The position numbers and the translations under genes were made by a program. Shown here one piece after another: positions 1 through 8,543 of a stretch of 64,000 nucleotides of DNA; within the stretch, counting starts at the first letter, position 1, and each line of letters opens with the position of its first letter. The DNA is taken from contig CM067316.1 in NCBI GenBank assembly GCA_034231615.1, positions 29,813,714 to 29,877,713 of the forward strand, read 5' to 3'. This DNA comes from Meghimatium bilineatum (Eukaryota; Mollusca; Gastropoda; Stylommatophora; Philomycidae). Below the pieces are notes generated by a model that saw nothing but the letters and a program-made list of their open reading frames with translations, ran no database searches and was not told the origin of the DNA.

Positions 1-240
1 TTGAATTGAGTCTATTCTGGCCTATTATACATCATTTCGTAGTAATGCAGCATAATACGTCAGAATACTGTCGTATTACACACAAATTAGGTCTTGCTGT
101 TTAGTACGTCAAAACTCAGTGTTTTGTGGCATATTACTCACAAATTGGGTGTACAAGCTTACTACACTTGAATTGAGTGTATTCTGACTTGTTACACATG
201 ACTGTTGTTTTGCAGCTTAATAACTAAGAACACTGGCGAA
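1..240 (+). repeat. Partial HOR at the left edge
   Basis: Starts inside s6 of a cut unit and ends with s14 at 240. It contains GTGTACAAGCTT at about 151, a 2-bp-shorter form of s11 otherwise seen near 37384 and 41279. It also has the 2-bp-shorter s13. Together with 241-1424 it belongs to the right-hand variant family. Confidence 0.85.
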
Positions 241-1424
241 TTATACACAAATTAGGTCTCTTGCTGTTTAGTACGTCAAAACTCAGTGTTCTATGGCATA
301 TTACTCACAAATTGGGTGTACTGCAGCTTACTAATCCAGAAATTGCAGTCTGGACACACGAATTTGGTGTATTCTAGCTAACTACGTTAGAACTCGGTGT
401 ATTCTATCATATTACTCACAAATTCATTGTTCTGAAGCTTACTACACTTGAATTGAGTCTATTCTGGCCTATTATACATCATTTCATAGTAATGCAGCAT
501 AATACGTCAGAATACTGTCGTATTACACACAAATTAGGTCTTGCTGTTTAGTACGTCAAAACTCAGTGTTTTGTGAAATATTACTCACAAATTGGGTGTA
601 CTGAAGCTTACTACACTTGAATTGAGTGTATTCTGGCCTGTTACACATGACGTCGTTGTTTTGGAGCTTAATAACTAAGAACACTGGCTAATTATACACA
701 AATTAGGTCTCTTGCTGTTTAGTAAGTCAAAACTCCGTGTTCTATGGCATATTACTCACAAATTGGGTGTACTGCAGCTTACTACACCAGAAATTGCAGT
801 CTGGACACACGAATTGGGTGTATTCCAGTTTAGTACGCCAAAACTCGTTGTATTCTGGCATATTACTCACAAATTCATTGTACTGAAGCATACTACACTA
901 GAATTGAGTGTATTCTGGCCTGTTACACATGACTTCGTTGTTTTGCAGCTTAATAACTAAGAACACTGGCGAATTATACACAAATTAGGTCTCTTGCTGT
1001 TTAGTACGTCAAAACTCAGTGTTCTATGGAATATTACTGACAAATTGGGTGTACTGCAGCTTACTACACCAGAAATTGCAGTCTGGACACACGAATTTGG
1101 TGTATTCTAGCTTACTACGTTAGAACTCGGTGTATTCTGGCATATTACTCACAAGTTCATTGTTCTGAAGCTTACTACTATTGAATTGAGTCTATTCTGG
1201 CCTATTATACATCATTTCGTAGTAATGCAGCATAATACGTCAGAATACTGTCGTATTACACACAAATTAGGTCTTGTTGTTTAGTAAGTGAAAACTCAGT
1301 GTTTTGTGGCATATTACTGACAAATTGGGTGTACTGAAGCTTACTACACTTGAATTCAGTGTATTCTGGCCTGTTACAGATGACTTCGTTGTTTTGCAGC
1401 TTAATAACTAAGAACACTGGCGAA
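241..1424 (+). repeat. Right-family block: HOR units 241, 692, 974
   Basis: Unit lengths are 451, 282 and 451. Boundaries and private variants align with units 37473, 37924 and 38206 at a constant offset of 37232. Shared marks are the preceding GTACAAGCTT, CTAACTACG in s3/s4, TTTGGAGCTT in s13, a GG-T-AATTATAC form of s14 and CCGTGTTC in s16. It is therefore a copy of a block whose other copies lie 37-42 kb away. Confidence 0.8.
692..973 (+). repeat. 282-bp chimeric unit, right subtype
   Basis: Order is s15, s16, s1, s2, short s3, a chimeric 31-mer, s5, s12, s13, s14, so s6-s11 (169 bp) are missing. The chimeric monomer begins like s16 (TTAGTACGCCAAAACTCG) and ends like s4 (TATTCTGGCA). Subtype marks are CCGTGTTC in s16, GTACTGAAGCATAC in s5 and CACATGACTT in s13. 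Siblings lie at 37924, 39910 and 61692. Confidence 0.88.
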
Positions 1425-1706
1425 TTATACACAAATTAGGTCTCTTGCTGTTTAGTACGTCAAAACTCAGTGTTCTATGGCATATTACTTACAAATTGGG
1501 TGTACTGCAGCTTACTACACCAGAAATTGCAGTCTGGACACACGAATTGGGTGTATTCCAGTTTAGTACACCAAAACTCGTTGTATTCTGGCATATTACT
1601 CACAAATTCATTGTACTGAAGCTTACTACACTAGAATTGAGTGTATTCTGGCCTGTTACAGATGACTTCGTTGTTTTGCAGCTTAATAACTAAGAACACT
1701 GGCGAA
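1425..1706 (+). repeat. 282-bp chimeric unit, left subtype
   Basis: Same monomer order as the unit at 692, but with the left-subtype marks TTACTTACAAATTG in s1, GTACTGAAGCTTAC in s5 and TTACAGATGACTT in s13. It has the private change GTACACCAAAACT where the others have GTACGCC. A 171-bp B unit (1707) with ACATGTCTTCG follows, then a full unit with CTATAGCATATTACTCAG. This trio recurs at 5488, 8655, 15597 and 18139. Confidence 0.88.
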
Positions 1707-3470
1707 TTATACACAAATTAGGTCTCTTGCTGTTTAGTACGTCAAAACTCAGTGTTCTATGGCATATTACTCACAAATTGGGTGTACTGAAGCTTACTAC
1801 ATTTGAATTGAGTGTATTCTGGCCTGTTACACATGTCTTCGTTGTTTTGCAGCTTAATAACTAAGAACACTGGCGAATTATACACAAATTAGGTCTCTTG
1901 CTGTTTAGTACGTCAAAACTCAGTGTTCTATAGCATATTACTCAGAAATTGGGTGTACTGCAGCTTACTACACCAGAAATTGCAGTCTGGACACACGATT
2001 TTGGTGTATTCTAGCTTACTACGTTAGAACTCGGTGTATTCTGGCATATTACTCACAAGTTCATTGTTCTGAAGCTTACTACACTTGAATTGAGTCTATT
2101 CTGGCCTATTATACATCATGTCGTAGTAATGCAGCAAAATACGTCAGAATACTGTCGTATTACACACAAATTAGGTCTTGCTGTTTAGTACGTCAAAACT
2201 GAGTGTTTTGTGGCATATTACTCACAAAATGGGTGTACTGAAGCTTACTACACTTGAATTGAGTGTATTCTGGCCTGTTACACATGACTTCGTTGTTTTC
2301 CAGCTTAATAACTAAGAACACTGGCGAATTATACACAAATTAGGTCTCTTGCTGTTTAGTACGTCAAAACTCATTGTTCTATTGCATATTACTCACAAAT
2401 TGGGTGTACTGAAGCTTACTACACTTGAATTGAGTGTATTCTGACTTGTTACACACGACTGTTGTTATGCAGCTTAATAACTAAGAACACTGGCGAATTA
2501 TACACAAATTAGGTCTCTTGCTGTTTAGTACGTCATAACTCAGTGTTCTATGGCATATTACTCACAAATTGGGTGTACTGCAGCTTACTACACCAGAAAT
2601 TGCAGTCTGGACACACGAATTTTGGTGTATTCTAGCTTACTACGTTAGAACTCGGTGTATTCTGGCATATTACTCACAAGTTCATTGTTCTGAAGCTTAC
2701 TACACTTGAATTGAGTCTGTTCTGGCCTATTATACATCATTTCGTAGTAATGCAGCATAATACGTCAGAATAATGTCGTATTACACACAAATTAGGTCTT
2801 GCTGTTTAGTAAGTCAAAACTCAGTGTTTTGTGGCATATTACTCACAAATTGGGTGTACTGAAGCTTAATACATTTGAATTGAGTGTATTCTGGCCTGTT
2901 ACACATGACTTCGTTGTTTTGCAGCTTAATAAGAACACTGGCGAATTATACACAAATTAGGTCTCTTGCTGTTTAGTACGTCAAAACTCAGTGTTCTATG
3001 GCATATTACTCACAAATTGGGTGTACTGCAGCTTACTACACCAGAAATTGCAGTCTGGACACACGAATTTGGTGCATTCTAGCTTACTACGTTAGAACTC
3101 GGTGTATTCTGGCATATTACTCACAAGTTCATTGTTCTGAAGCTTACTACACTTGAATTGAGTCTATTCTGGCCTATTATACATCATTTCGTAGTAATGC
3201 AGCATAATACGTCAGAATACTGTCGTATTACACACAAATTAGGTCTTGCTGTTTAGTACGTCAAAACTCAGTGTTTTGTGGCATATTACTCACAAATTGG
3301 GTGTACTGAAGCTTACTACATTTGAATTGAGTGTATTCTGGCCTGTTACACATGACTTCGTTGTTTTGCAGCTTAATAACTAAGAACACTGGCGAATTAT
3401 ACACAAATTAGGTCTCTTGCTGTTTAATACGTCAAAACTCATTGTTCTATTGCATATTACTCACAAATTG

Positions 3471-3509
3471 GGTGTACTGCAGCTTACTACACCAGAAATT
3501 GCAGTCTGG
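3471..3509. other. Two adjacent short dyads across s1/s2
   Basis: GGTGTA at 3471-3476 is the reverse complement of TACACC at 3488-3493. Immediately after it, CCAGA at 3492-3496 pairs with TCTGG at 3505-3509 around an 8-base loop. Both arms recur wherever s1 and s2 are intact, about once per full HOR. The stems are only 5-6 bp, so stable hairpins are doubtful. The regular recurrence is the reason for noting them. Confidence 0.45.
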
Positions 3510-3514
3510 ACACA

Positions 3515-3535
3515 CGAATTTGGTGTATTCTAGCT
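3515..3535 (+). repeat. Truncated 21-bp monomer s3
   Basis: s3 lacks the first nine bases of the 30-bp pattern (the TAYTAC-type head) and begins directly with CGAATTTGG. It is kept at 21 bp in almost every full unit, so the truncation predates spread of the HOR. In the 282-bp chimeric units it is replaced by a 20-bp form ending ATTCCAGT. Confidence 0.8.
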
Positions 3536-3565
3536 TACTACGTTAGAACTCGGTGTATTCTGGCA
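3536..3565 (+). repeat. Representative 30-bp monomer (s4)
   Basis: One of the nine exact 30-mers in the HOR. It shows the general pattern: TACTAC at positions 1-6, an A-rich stretch at 11-14, GGTGTATTCTGGC at 17-29. Aligning s1, s2, s4, s5, s6, s7, s11, s12 and s13 by eye gives strongest conservation at the first six bases (TAYTAC) and the last eight to ten. The middle is variable but A/T-rich. Thirty bp is about three helical turns, so the A/T centres fall on the same DNA face from monomer to monomer. Confidence 0.85.
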
Positions 3566-3655
3566 TATTACTCACAAGTTCATTGTTCTGAAGCTTACTA
3601 CACTTGGATTGTGTCTATTCTGGCCTATTATACATCATGTCGTAGTAATGCAGCA

Positions 3656-3676
3656 AAATACGTCAGAATACTGTCG
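3656..3676 (+). repeat. Truncated 21-bp monomer s8
   Basis: s8 carries the TAATACGTCAGAATACTGTCG pattern head and then stops, lacking the last nine bases of the 30-bp pattern. It is followed directly by s9. Common variants are AATAATGTCG and TCTGAATACTG. Together with s3 it is one of two old 9-bp-scale truncations fixed in the HOR. Confidence 0.8.
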
Positions 3677-3764
3677 TATTACACACAAATTAGATCTTGC
3701 TGTTTAGTACGTCAAAACTGAGTGTTTTGTGGCATATTACTCACAAAATGGGTGTACTGAAGCT
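3677..3764 (+). repeat. Shared 88-bp segment at the A-to-B junction (s9-s10-s11)
   Basis: Tail of module A plus the first monomer of module B. It is nearly the same as 3848-3935: both read ATTAGGTC, TTGCTGTTTA, GTACGTCAAAACT, then ATATTACTCACAAA. Diagnostic differences are TTACACAC versus TTATACAC, GGTCTTGC versus GGTCTCTTGC, GTTTTGTGGC versus GTTCTATGGC, and TGAAGC versus TGCAGC. Many irregular module orders have their switch inside this segment, so I read it as the preferred site of misaligned exchange. Confidence 0.8.
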
Positions 3765-3905
3765 TACTACACTTGAATTGAGTGTATTCTGGCCTGTTAC
3801 ACATGACTTCGTTGTTTTCCAGCTTAATAACTAAGAACACTGGCGAATTATACACAAATTAGGTCTCTTGCTGTTTAGTACGTCAAAACTCATTGTTCTA
3901 TTGCA
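3735..3905 (+). repeat. Module B (s11-s16, 171 bp)
   Basis: Six monomers. Diagnostic parts are s12 (GAGTGTATTCTGGCC), s13 (TGTTACACATGACTTCGTTG), s14 (TAATAACTAAGAACACTGG) and the tail s15-s16 ending TTCTATGGCA or TTCTATTGCA. A common 169-bp form has GACTTGTTACACATGACTG in place of the s12/s13 junction sequence and lacks 2 bp in s13. In 165- and 167-bp forms s14 often loses 4 bp (TAATAAGAACACTGG). Module B alone forms the 41 short units. Its length is close to nucleosomal DNA, but the sequence is not human alpha satellite. Confidence 0.9.
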
Positions 3906-3935
3906 CATTACTCACAAATTGGGTGTACTGCAGCT
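3848..3935 (+). repeat. Shared 88-bp segment at the B-to-A junction (s15-s16-s1)
   Basis: Counterpart of 3677-3764. An exchange between the two segments yields A followed by A (for example 36135-36220, where an s9-like start GGTCTTGC leads into TTCTATTGC and TGCAGC). It can also yield B followed by B (for example 44251-44340, where an s15 position leads into GTTTTGTGGC and then TGAAGC). Confidence 0.8.
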
Positions 3936-4749
3936 TACTACACCAGAAATTGCAGTCTGGAAACACGATTTTGGTGTATTCTAGCTTACTACGTTAGAAC
4001 TCGGTGTATTCTGGCATATTACTCACAAGTTCATTGTTCTGAAGCTTACTACACTTGAATTGAGTCTATTCTGGCCTATTATACATCATGTCGTAGTAAT
4101 GCAGCAAAATACGTCAGAATACTGTCGTATTACACACAAATTAGGTCTTGCTGTTTAGTACGTCAAAACTGAGTGTTTTGTGGCATATTACTCACAAAAT
4201 GGGTGTACTGAAGCTTACTACACTTGAATTGAGTGTATTCTGGCCTGTTACACATGACTTCGTTGTTTTCCAGCTTAATAACTAAGAACACTGGCGAATT
4301 ATACACAAATTAGGTCTCTTGCTGTTTAGTACGTCAAAACTCATTGTTCTATTGCATATTACTCACAAATTGGGTGTACTGAAGCTTACTACACCAGAAA
4401 TTGCAGTCTGGACACACGAATTTGGTGTATTCTAGCTTACTACGTTAGAACTCGGTGTATTCTGGCATATTACTCACAAGTTCATTGTTCTGAAGCTTAC
4501 TACTATTGAATTGAGTCTATTCTGGCCTATTATACATCATTTCGTAGTAATGCAGCAAAATACGTCAGAATACTGTCGTATTACACACACATTAGGTCTT
4601 GCTGTTTAGTACGTCAAAACTGAGTGTTTTGTGGCATATTACTCACAAATTGGGTGTACTGAAGCTTACTACACTTGAATTGAGTGTATTCTGGCCTGTT
4701 ACACATGACTTCGTTGTTTTGCAGCTTAATAACTAAGAACACTGGCGAA

Positions 4750-5487
4750 TTATACACAAATTAGGTCTCTTGCTGTTTAGTACGTCAAAACTCAGTGTTC
4801 TATTGCATATTACTCACATATTGGGTGTACTGCAGCTTACTACACCAGAAATTGCAGTCTGGACACACAAATTTGGTGTATTCTAGCTTACTACGTTAGA
4901 ACTCGGTGAATTCTGGCATATTACTCACAAGTTCATTGTTCTGAAGCTTACTACATTAGAATTGAGTGTATTCTGGCCTATTATACATCATTTCGTTGTA
5001 TTTTAGCATAATACGTCAGAATACTGTCGTATTACACACAGATTAGATCTTGCTGTTTAGTACGTCAAAACTCAGTGTTTTGTGGCATATTACTCACAAA
5101 TTGGGTGTACTGAAGCTTACTACACTTGAATTGAGTGTATTCTGGCCTGTTACACATGACTTTGGTGTATTCTAGCTAACTACGTTAGAACTCGGTGTAT
5201 TCTGTAATATTACTCACAAATTCATTGTTCTGAAGCTTACTACACTTGAATTGAGTCTATTCTCGCCTATTATAATTCATTTCATAGTAATGCAGCATAA
5301 TACGTCAGAATACTGTCGTATTACACACAAATTAGGTCTTGCTGTTTAGTACGTCAAAACTCAGTGTATTGTGGCATATTACTCACAAATTGGGTGTACT
5401 GAAGCTTACTACACTTGAATTGAGTGTATTCTTACTTGTTACACATGACTGTTGTTTTGCAGCTTAATAACTAAGAACACTGGCGAA
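4750..5487 (+). repeat. 738-bp hybrid-containing unit
   Basis: Layout is tail s15-s16 (4750-4807), module A (4808-5087), hybrid module (5088-5376), then the start of a 169-bp B module. Module A has GTGAATTCTGG in s4, ATTAGAATTGAGTG in s6, CGTTGTATTTTAGC in s7 and GATTAGATCTTGC in s9. These marks recur in the units at 11979, 14859, 17401 and 53448, which therefore share one origin. Confidence 0.88.
5088..5376 (+). repeat. 289-bp hybrid module (s11-s12-s13/s3-s4...s10), copy 1
   Basis: s13 runs normally to CACATGAC at 5160 and switches to s3 sequence (TTTGGTGTATTCTAGC) from 5161. The joined monomer is 30 bp long (13 + 17), so monomer register is kept. Downstream s4-s10 carry shared marks: CTAACTACG, CTGTAATATTACTC, CTCGCCTATTATAATTC and AGTGTATTGTGGC. 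The switch joins non-equivalent monomers and occurs seven times in the window. Confidence 0.88.
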
Positions 5488-7869
5488 TTATACATAAATT
5501 AGGTCTCTTGCTGTTTAGTACGTCAAAACTCAGTGTTCTATGGCATATTACTTACAAATTGGGTGTACTGCAGCTTACTACACCAGAAATTGCAGTCTGG
5601 ACACACGAATTGGGTGTATTCCAGTTTAGTACGCCAAAACTCGTTGTATTCTGGCATATTACTCACAAATTCATTGTACTGAAGCTTACTACACTAGAAT
5701 TGAGTGTATTCTGGCCTGTTACAGATGACTTCGTTGTTTTGCAGCTTAATAACTAAGAACACTGGCGAATTATACACAAATTAGGTCTCTTGCTGTTTAG
5801 TACGTCAAAACTCAGTGTTCTATGGAATATTACTCACAAATTGGGTGTACTGAAGCTTACTACATTTGAATTGAGTGTATTCTGGCCTGTTACACATGTC
5901 TTCGTTGTTTTGCAGCTTAATAACTAAGAACACTGGCGAATTATACACAAATTAGGTCTCTTGCTGTTTAGTACGTCAAAACTCAGTGTTCTATAGCATA
6001 TTACTCAGAAATTGGGTGTACTGCAGCTTACTACACCAGAAATTGCAGTCTGGACACACGATTTTGGTGTATTCTAGCTTACTACGTTAGAACTCGGTGT
6101 ATTCTGGCATATTACTCACAAGTTCATTGTTCTGAAGCTTACTACACTTGAATTGAGTCTATTCTGGCCTATTATACATCATGTCGTAGTAATGCAGCAA
6201 AATACGTCAGAATACTGTCGTATTACACACAAATTAGGTTTTGCTGTTTAGTACGTCAAAACTGAGTGTTTTGTGGCATATTACTCACAAAATGGGTGTA
6301 CTGAAGCTTACTACACTTGAATTGAGTGTATTCTGGCCTGTTACACATGACTTCGTTGTTTTCCAGCTTAATAACTAAGAACACTGGCGAATTATACACA
6401 AATTAGGTCTCTTGCTGTTTAGTACGTCAAAACTCATTGTTCTATTGCATATTACTCACAAATTGGGTGTACTGAAGCTTACTACACTTGAATTGAGTGT
6501 ATTCTGACTTGTTACACATGACTGTTGTTTTGCAGCTTAATAACTAAGAACACTGGTGAATTATACACAAATTAGGTCTCTTGCTGTTTAGTACGTCAAA
6601 ACTCAGTGTTCTATGGCATATTACTCACAAATTGGGTGTACTGCAGCTTACTACACCAGAAATTGCAGTCTGGACACACGAATTTGGTGTATTCTAGCTT
6701 ACTACGTTAGAACTCGGTGTATTCTGGCATATTACTCACAAGTTCATTGTTCTGAAGCTTACTACACTTGAATTGAGTCTATTCTGGCCTATTATACATC
6801 ATTTCGTAGTAATGCAGTATAATACGTCAGAATAATGTCGTATTACACACAAATTAGGTCTTGCTGTTTAGTACGTCAAAACTCAGTGTTTTGTGGCATA
6901 TTACTCACAAATTGGGTGTACTGAAGCTTAATACATTTGAATTGAGTGTATTCTGGCCTGTTACACATGACTTCGTTGTTTTGCAGCTTAATAAGAACAC
7001 TGGCGAATTATACACAAATTAGGTCTCTTGCTGTTTAGTACGTCAAAACTCAGTGTTCTATGGCATATTACTCACAAATTGGGTGTACTGCAGCTTACTA
7101 CACCAGAAATTGCAGTCTGGACACACGAATTTGGTGCATTCTAGCTTACTACGTTAGAACTCGGTGTATTCTGGCATATTACTCACAAGTTCATTGTTCT
7201 GAAGCTTACTACACTTGGATTGAGTCTATTCTGGCCTATTATACATCATGTCGTAGTAATGCAGCAAAATACGTCAGAATACTGTCGTATTACACACAAA
7301 TTAGGTCTTGCTGTTTAGTACGTCAAAACTGAGTGTTTTGTGGCATATTACTCACAAAATGGGTGTACTGAAGCTTACTACACTTGAATTGAGTGTATTC
7401 TGGCCTGTTACACATGACTTCGTTGTTTTCCAGCTTAATAACTAAGAACACTGGCGAATTATACACAAATTAGGTCTCTTGCTGTTTAGTACGTCAAAAC
7501 TCATTGTTCTATTGCACATTACTCACAAATTGGGTGTACTGCAGCTTACTATACCAGAAATTGCAGTCTGGACACACGATTTTGGTGTATTCTAGCTTAC
7601 TACGTTAGAACTCGGTGTATTCTGGCATATTACTCACAAGTTCATTGTTCTGAAGCTTACTACACTTGAATTGAGTCTATTCTGGCCTATTATACATCAT
7701 GTCGTAGTAATGCAGCAAAATACGTCAGAATACTGTCGTATTACACACAAATTAGGTCTTGCTGTTTAGTACGTCAAAACTGAGTGTTTTGTGGCATATT
7801 ACTCACAAAATGGGTGTACTGAAGCTTACTACACTTGAATTGAGTGTATTCTGGCCTGTTACACATGAC
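5161..7869 (+). repeat. 2.7-kb duplicated block, copy 1
   Basis: Matches 8328-11036 at a constant offset of 3167. It includes units 5488 (282), 5770 (171), 5941 (451), 6392 (169), 6561 (447), 7008 (451) and part of 7459. Shared private variants include CTATGGAATATTAC, TTAGGTTTTGC, GCAGTATAATACG and a 4-bp-shorter s14 before 7008. I noticed only a few differences (6557 T against 9724 C; CTATACCAG near 7550 against CTACACCAG), so the copies look recent. Confidence 0.85.
5488..5769 (+). repeat. 282-bp chimeric unit, left subtype
   Basis: Chimeric s16/s4 monomer, with s6-s11 missing. Starts with TTATACATAAATTAGG, a C-to-T change in s15 found before most left-subtype copies. Lies inside the 2.7-kb duplicated block. 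Confidence 0.88.
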
Positions 7870-8085
7870 TTTGGTGTATTCTAGCTAACTACGTTAGAAC
7901 TCGGTGTATTCTGTAATATTACTCACAAATTCATTGTTCTGAAGCTTACTACACTTGAATTGAGTCTATTCTCGCCTATTATAATTCATTTCATAGTAAT
8001 GCAGCATAATACGTCAGAATACTGTCGTATTACACACAAATTAGGTCTTGCTGTTTAGTACGTCAAAACTCAGTGTATTGTGGCA
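7797..8085 (+). repeat. 289-bp hybrid module, copy 2
   Basis: The s13-to-s3 switch is at 7869/7870. It carries CTGTAATATTACTC, CTCGCCTATTATAATTC and AGTGTATTGTGG, identical in these marks to copy 1. The host unit (7459-8196) differs from the other 738-bp units in having the CATGTCG/AAAATGGG type of module A, so the hybrid module was grafted into a different background. Confidence 0.85.
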
Positions 8086-8327
8086 TATTACTCACAAATT
8101 GGGTGTACTGAAGCTTACTACACTTGAATTGAGTGTATTCTTACTTGTTACACATGACTGTTGTTTTGCAGCTTAATAACTAAGAACACTGGCGAATTAT
8201 ACATAAATTAGGTCTCTTGCTGTTTAGTACGTCAAAACTCAGTGTTTTGTGGCATATTACTCACAAAATGGGTGTACTGAAGCTTACTACACTTGAATTG
8301 AGTGTATTCTGGCCTGTTACACATGAC
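7870..8327 (+). repeat. 458-bp direct repeat between the 2.7-kb copies
   Basis: Starts at the hybrid switch (7870) and ends just before the next identical switch (8328). Its first ~374 bp also match 5161-5534. After AACTCAGTGTT it continues TTGTGGC and s11 instead of CTATGGC and s1, which returns it to a second hybrid module. A single out-of-register exchange in the s10/s16 tail would produce it. Confidence 0.82.
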
Positions 8328-8543
8328 TTTGGTGTATTCTAGCTAACTACGTTAGAACTCGGTGTATTCTGTAATATTACTCACAAATTCATTGTTCTGA
8401 AGCTTACTACACTTGAATTGAGTCTATTCTCGCCTATTATAATTCATTTCATAGTAATGCAGCATAATACGTCAGAATACTGTCGTATTACACACAAATT
8501 AGGTCTTGCTGTTTAGTACGTCAAAACTCAGTGTATTGTGGCA
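8255..8543 (+). repeat. 289-bp hybrid module, copy 3
   Basis: Core of the only 458-bp unit (8197-8654 = tail 58 + hybrid 289 + B without its tail 111). It is a near-exact neighbour copy of 7797-8085 at 458-bp offset. Confidence 0.85.

Larger units (their letters stand above)
3455..3734 (+). repeat. Module A (s1-s10, 280 bp)
   Basis: Ten monomers. Diagnostic parts are s2 (CACCAGAAATTGCAGTCTGG), s3 with GGTGTATTCTAGCT, s4 (TACGTTAGAACTCGG), s7 (CATTTCGTAGTAATGCAGCA or its CATGTCG variant, as here), s8 (GTCAGAATACTGTCG) and the tail s9-s10 ending TTTTGTGGCA. Module A normally alternates with module B. In 42-62 kb it is also iterated directly (A-A or A-A-A) inside units of 562, 729, about 1000 and 1173 bp. 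It is missing from the 165-171-bp units. Confidence 0.9.
3455..3905 (+). repeat. Prototype 451-bp higher-order repeat (s1-s16)
   Basis: Reference unit for the other entries. Monomers: s1 3455-3484, s2 3485-3514, s3 3515-3535, s4 3536-3565, s5 3566-3595, s6 3596-3625, s7 3626-3655, s8 3656-3676, s9 3677-3703, s10 3704-3734, s11 3735-3764, s12 3765-3794, s13 3795-3824, s14 3825-3847, s15 3848-3874, s16 3875-3905. Nine monomers are exactly 30 bp. s3 and s8 are 21 bp, s14 is 23, s9 and s15 are 27, and s10 and s16 are 31. The sum is 451 bp, which is not a multiple of 3, so no reading frame survives one full unit. Pairs s1/s11, s6/s12, s9/s15 and s10/s16 are near-duplicates, which suggests that the 16-mer itself arose by partial duplication of a shorter HOR. 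Confidence 0.93.
1707..4749 (+). repeat. HOR units 1707-4749
   Basis: Unit starts (lengths): 1707 (171), 1878 (451), 2329 (169), 2498 (448), 2946 (451), 3397 (451), 3848 (451), 4299 (451). The 2498 unit has one extra T in s3 (GAATTTTGG) and a 4-bp-shorter s14. 3397 carries the rare TTTAATACGTC in s16, shared with 13957. 3848 has GGAAACACG in s2. 4299 has CTACTATTGAATTG in s6 and ACACACACATTAGG in s9, shared with 11528 and 14408. Confidence 0.85.

Noticed and set aside
1707-1877. Human or primate alpha satellite because of the 171-bp unit
   Set aside because: Only the length agrees. The 171 bp are six 30-bp-type monomers and the sequence does not resemble alphoid DNA as I know it.
3626-3655. 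CENP-B box in s7 or s13 (TTCGTAGTAATGCAG, TTCGTTGTTTTGCAG)
   Set aside because: The TTCG half and, in s7, the central A fit the mammalian CENP-B box spacing, but the CGGG half is absent (GCAG). A chance partial match is the better explanation.
5161-8327. Transposon or LTR insertion explaining the hybrid module
   Set aside because: The joined pieces are both HOR monomers in register. There are no terminal repeats, target-site duplications or foreign sequence at the junction.
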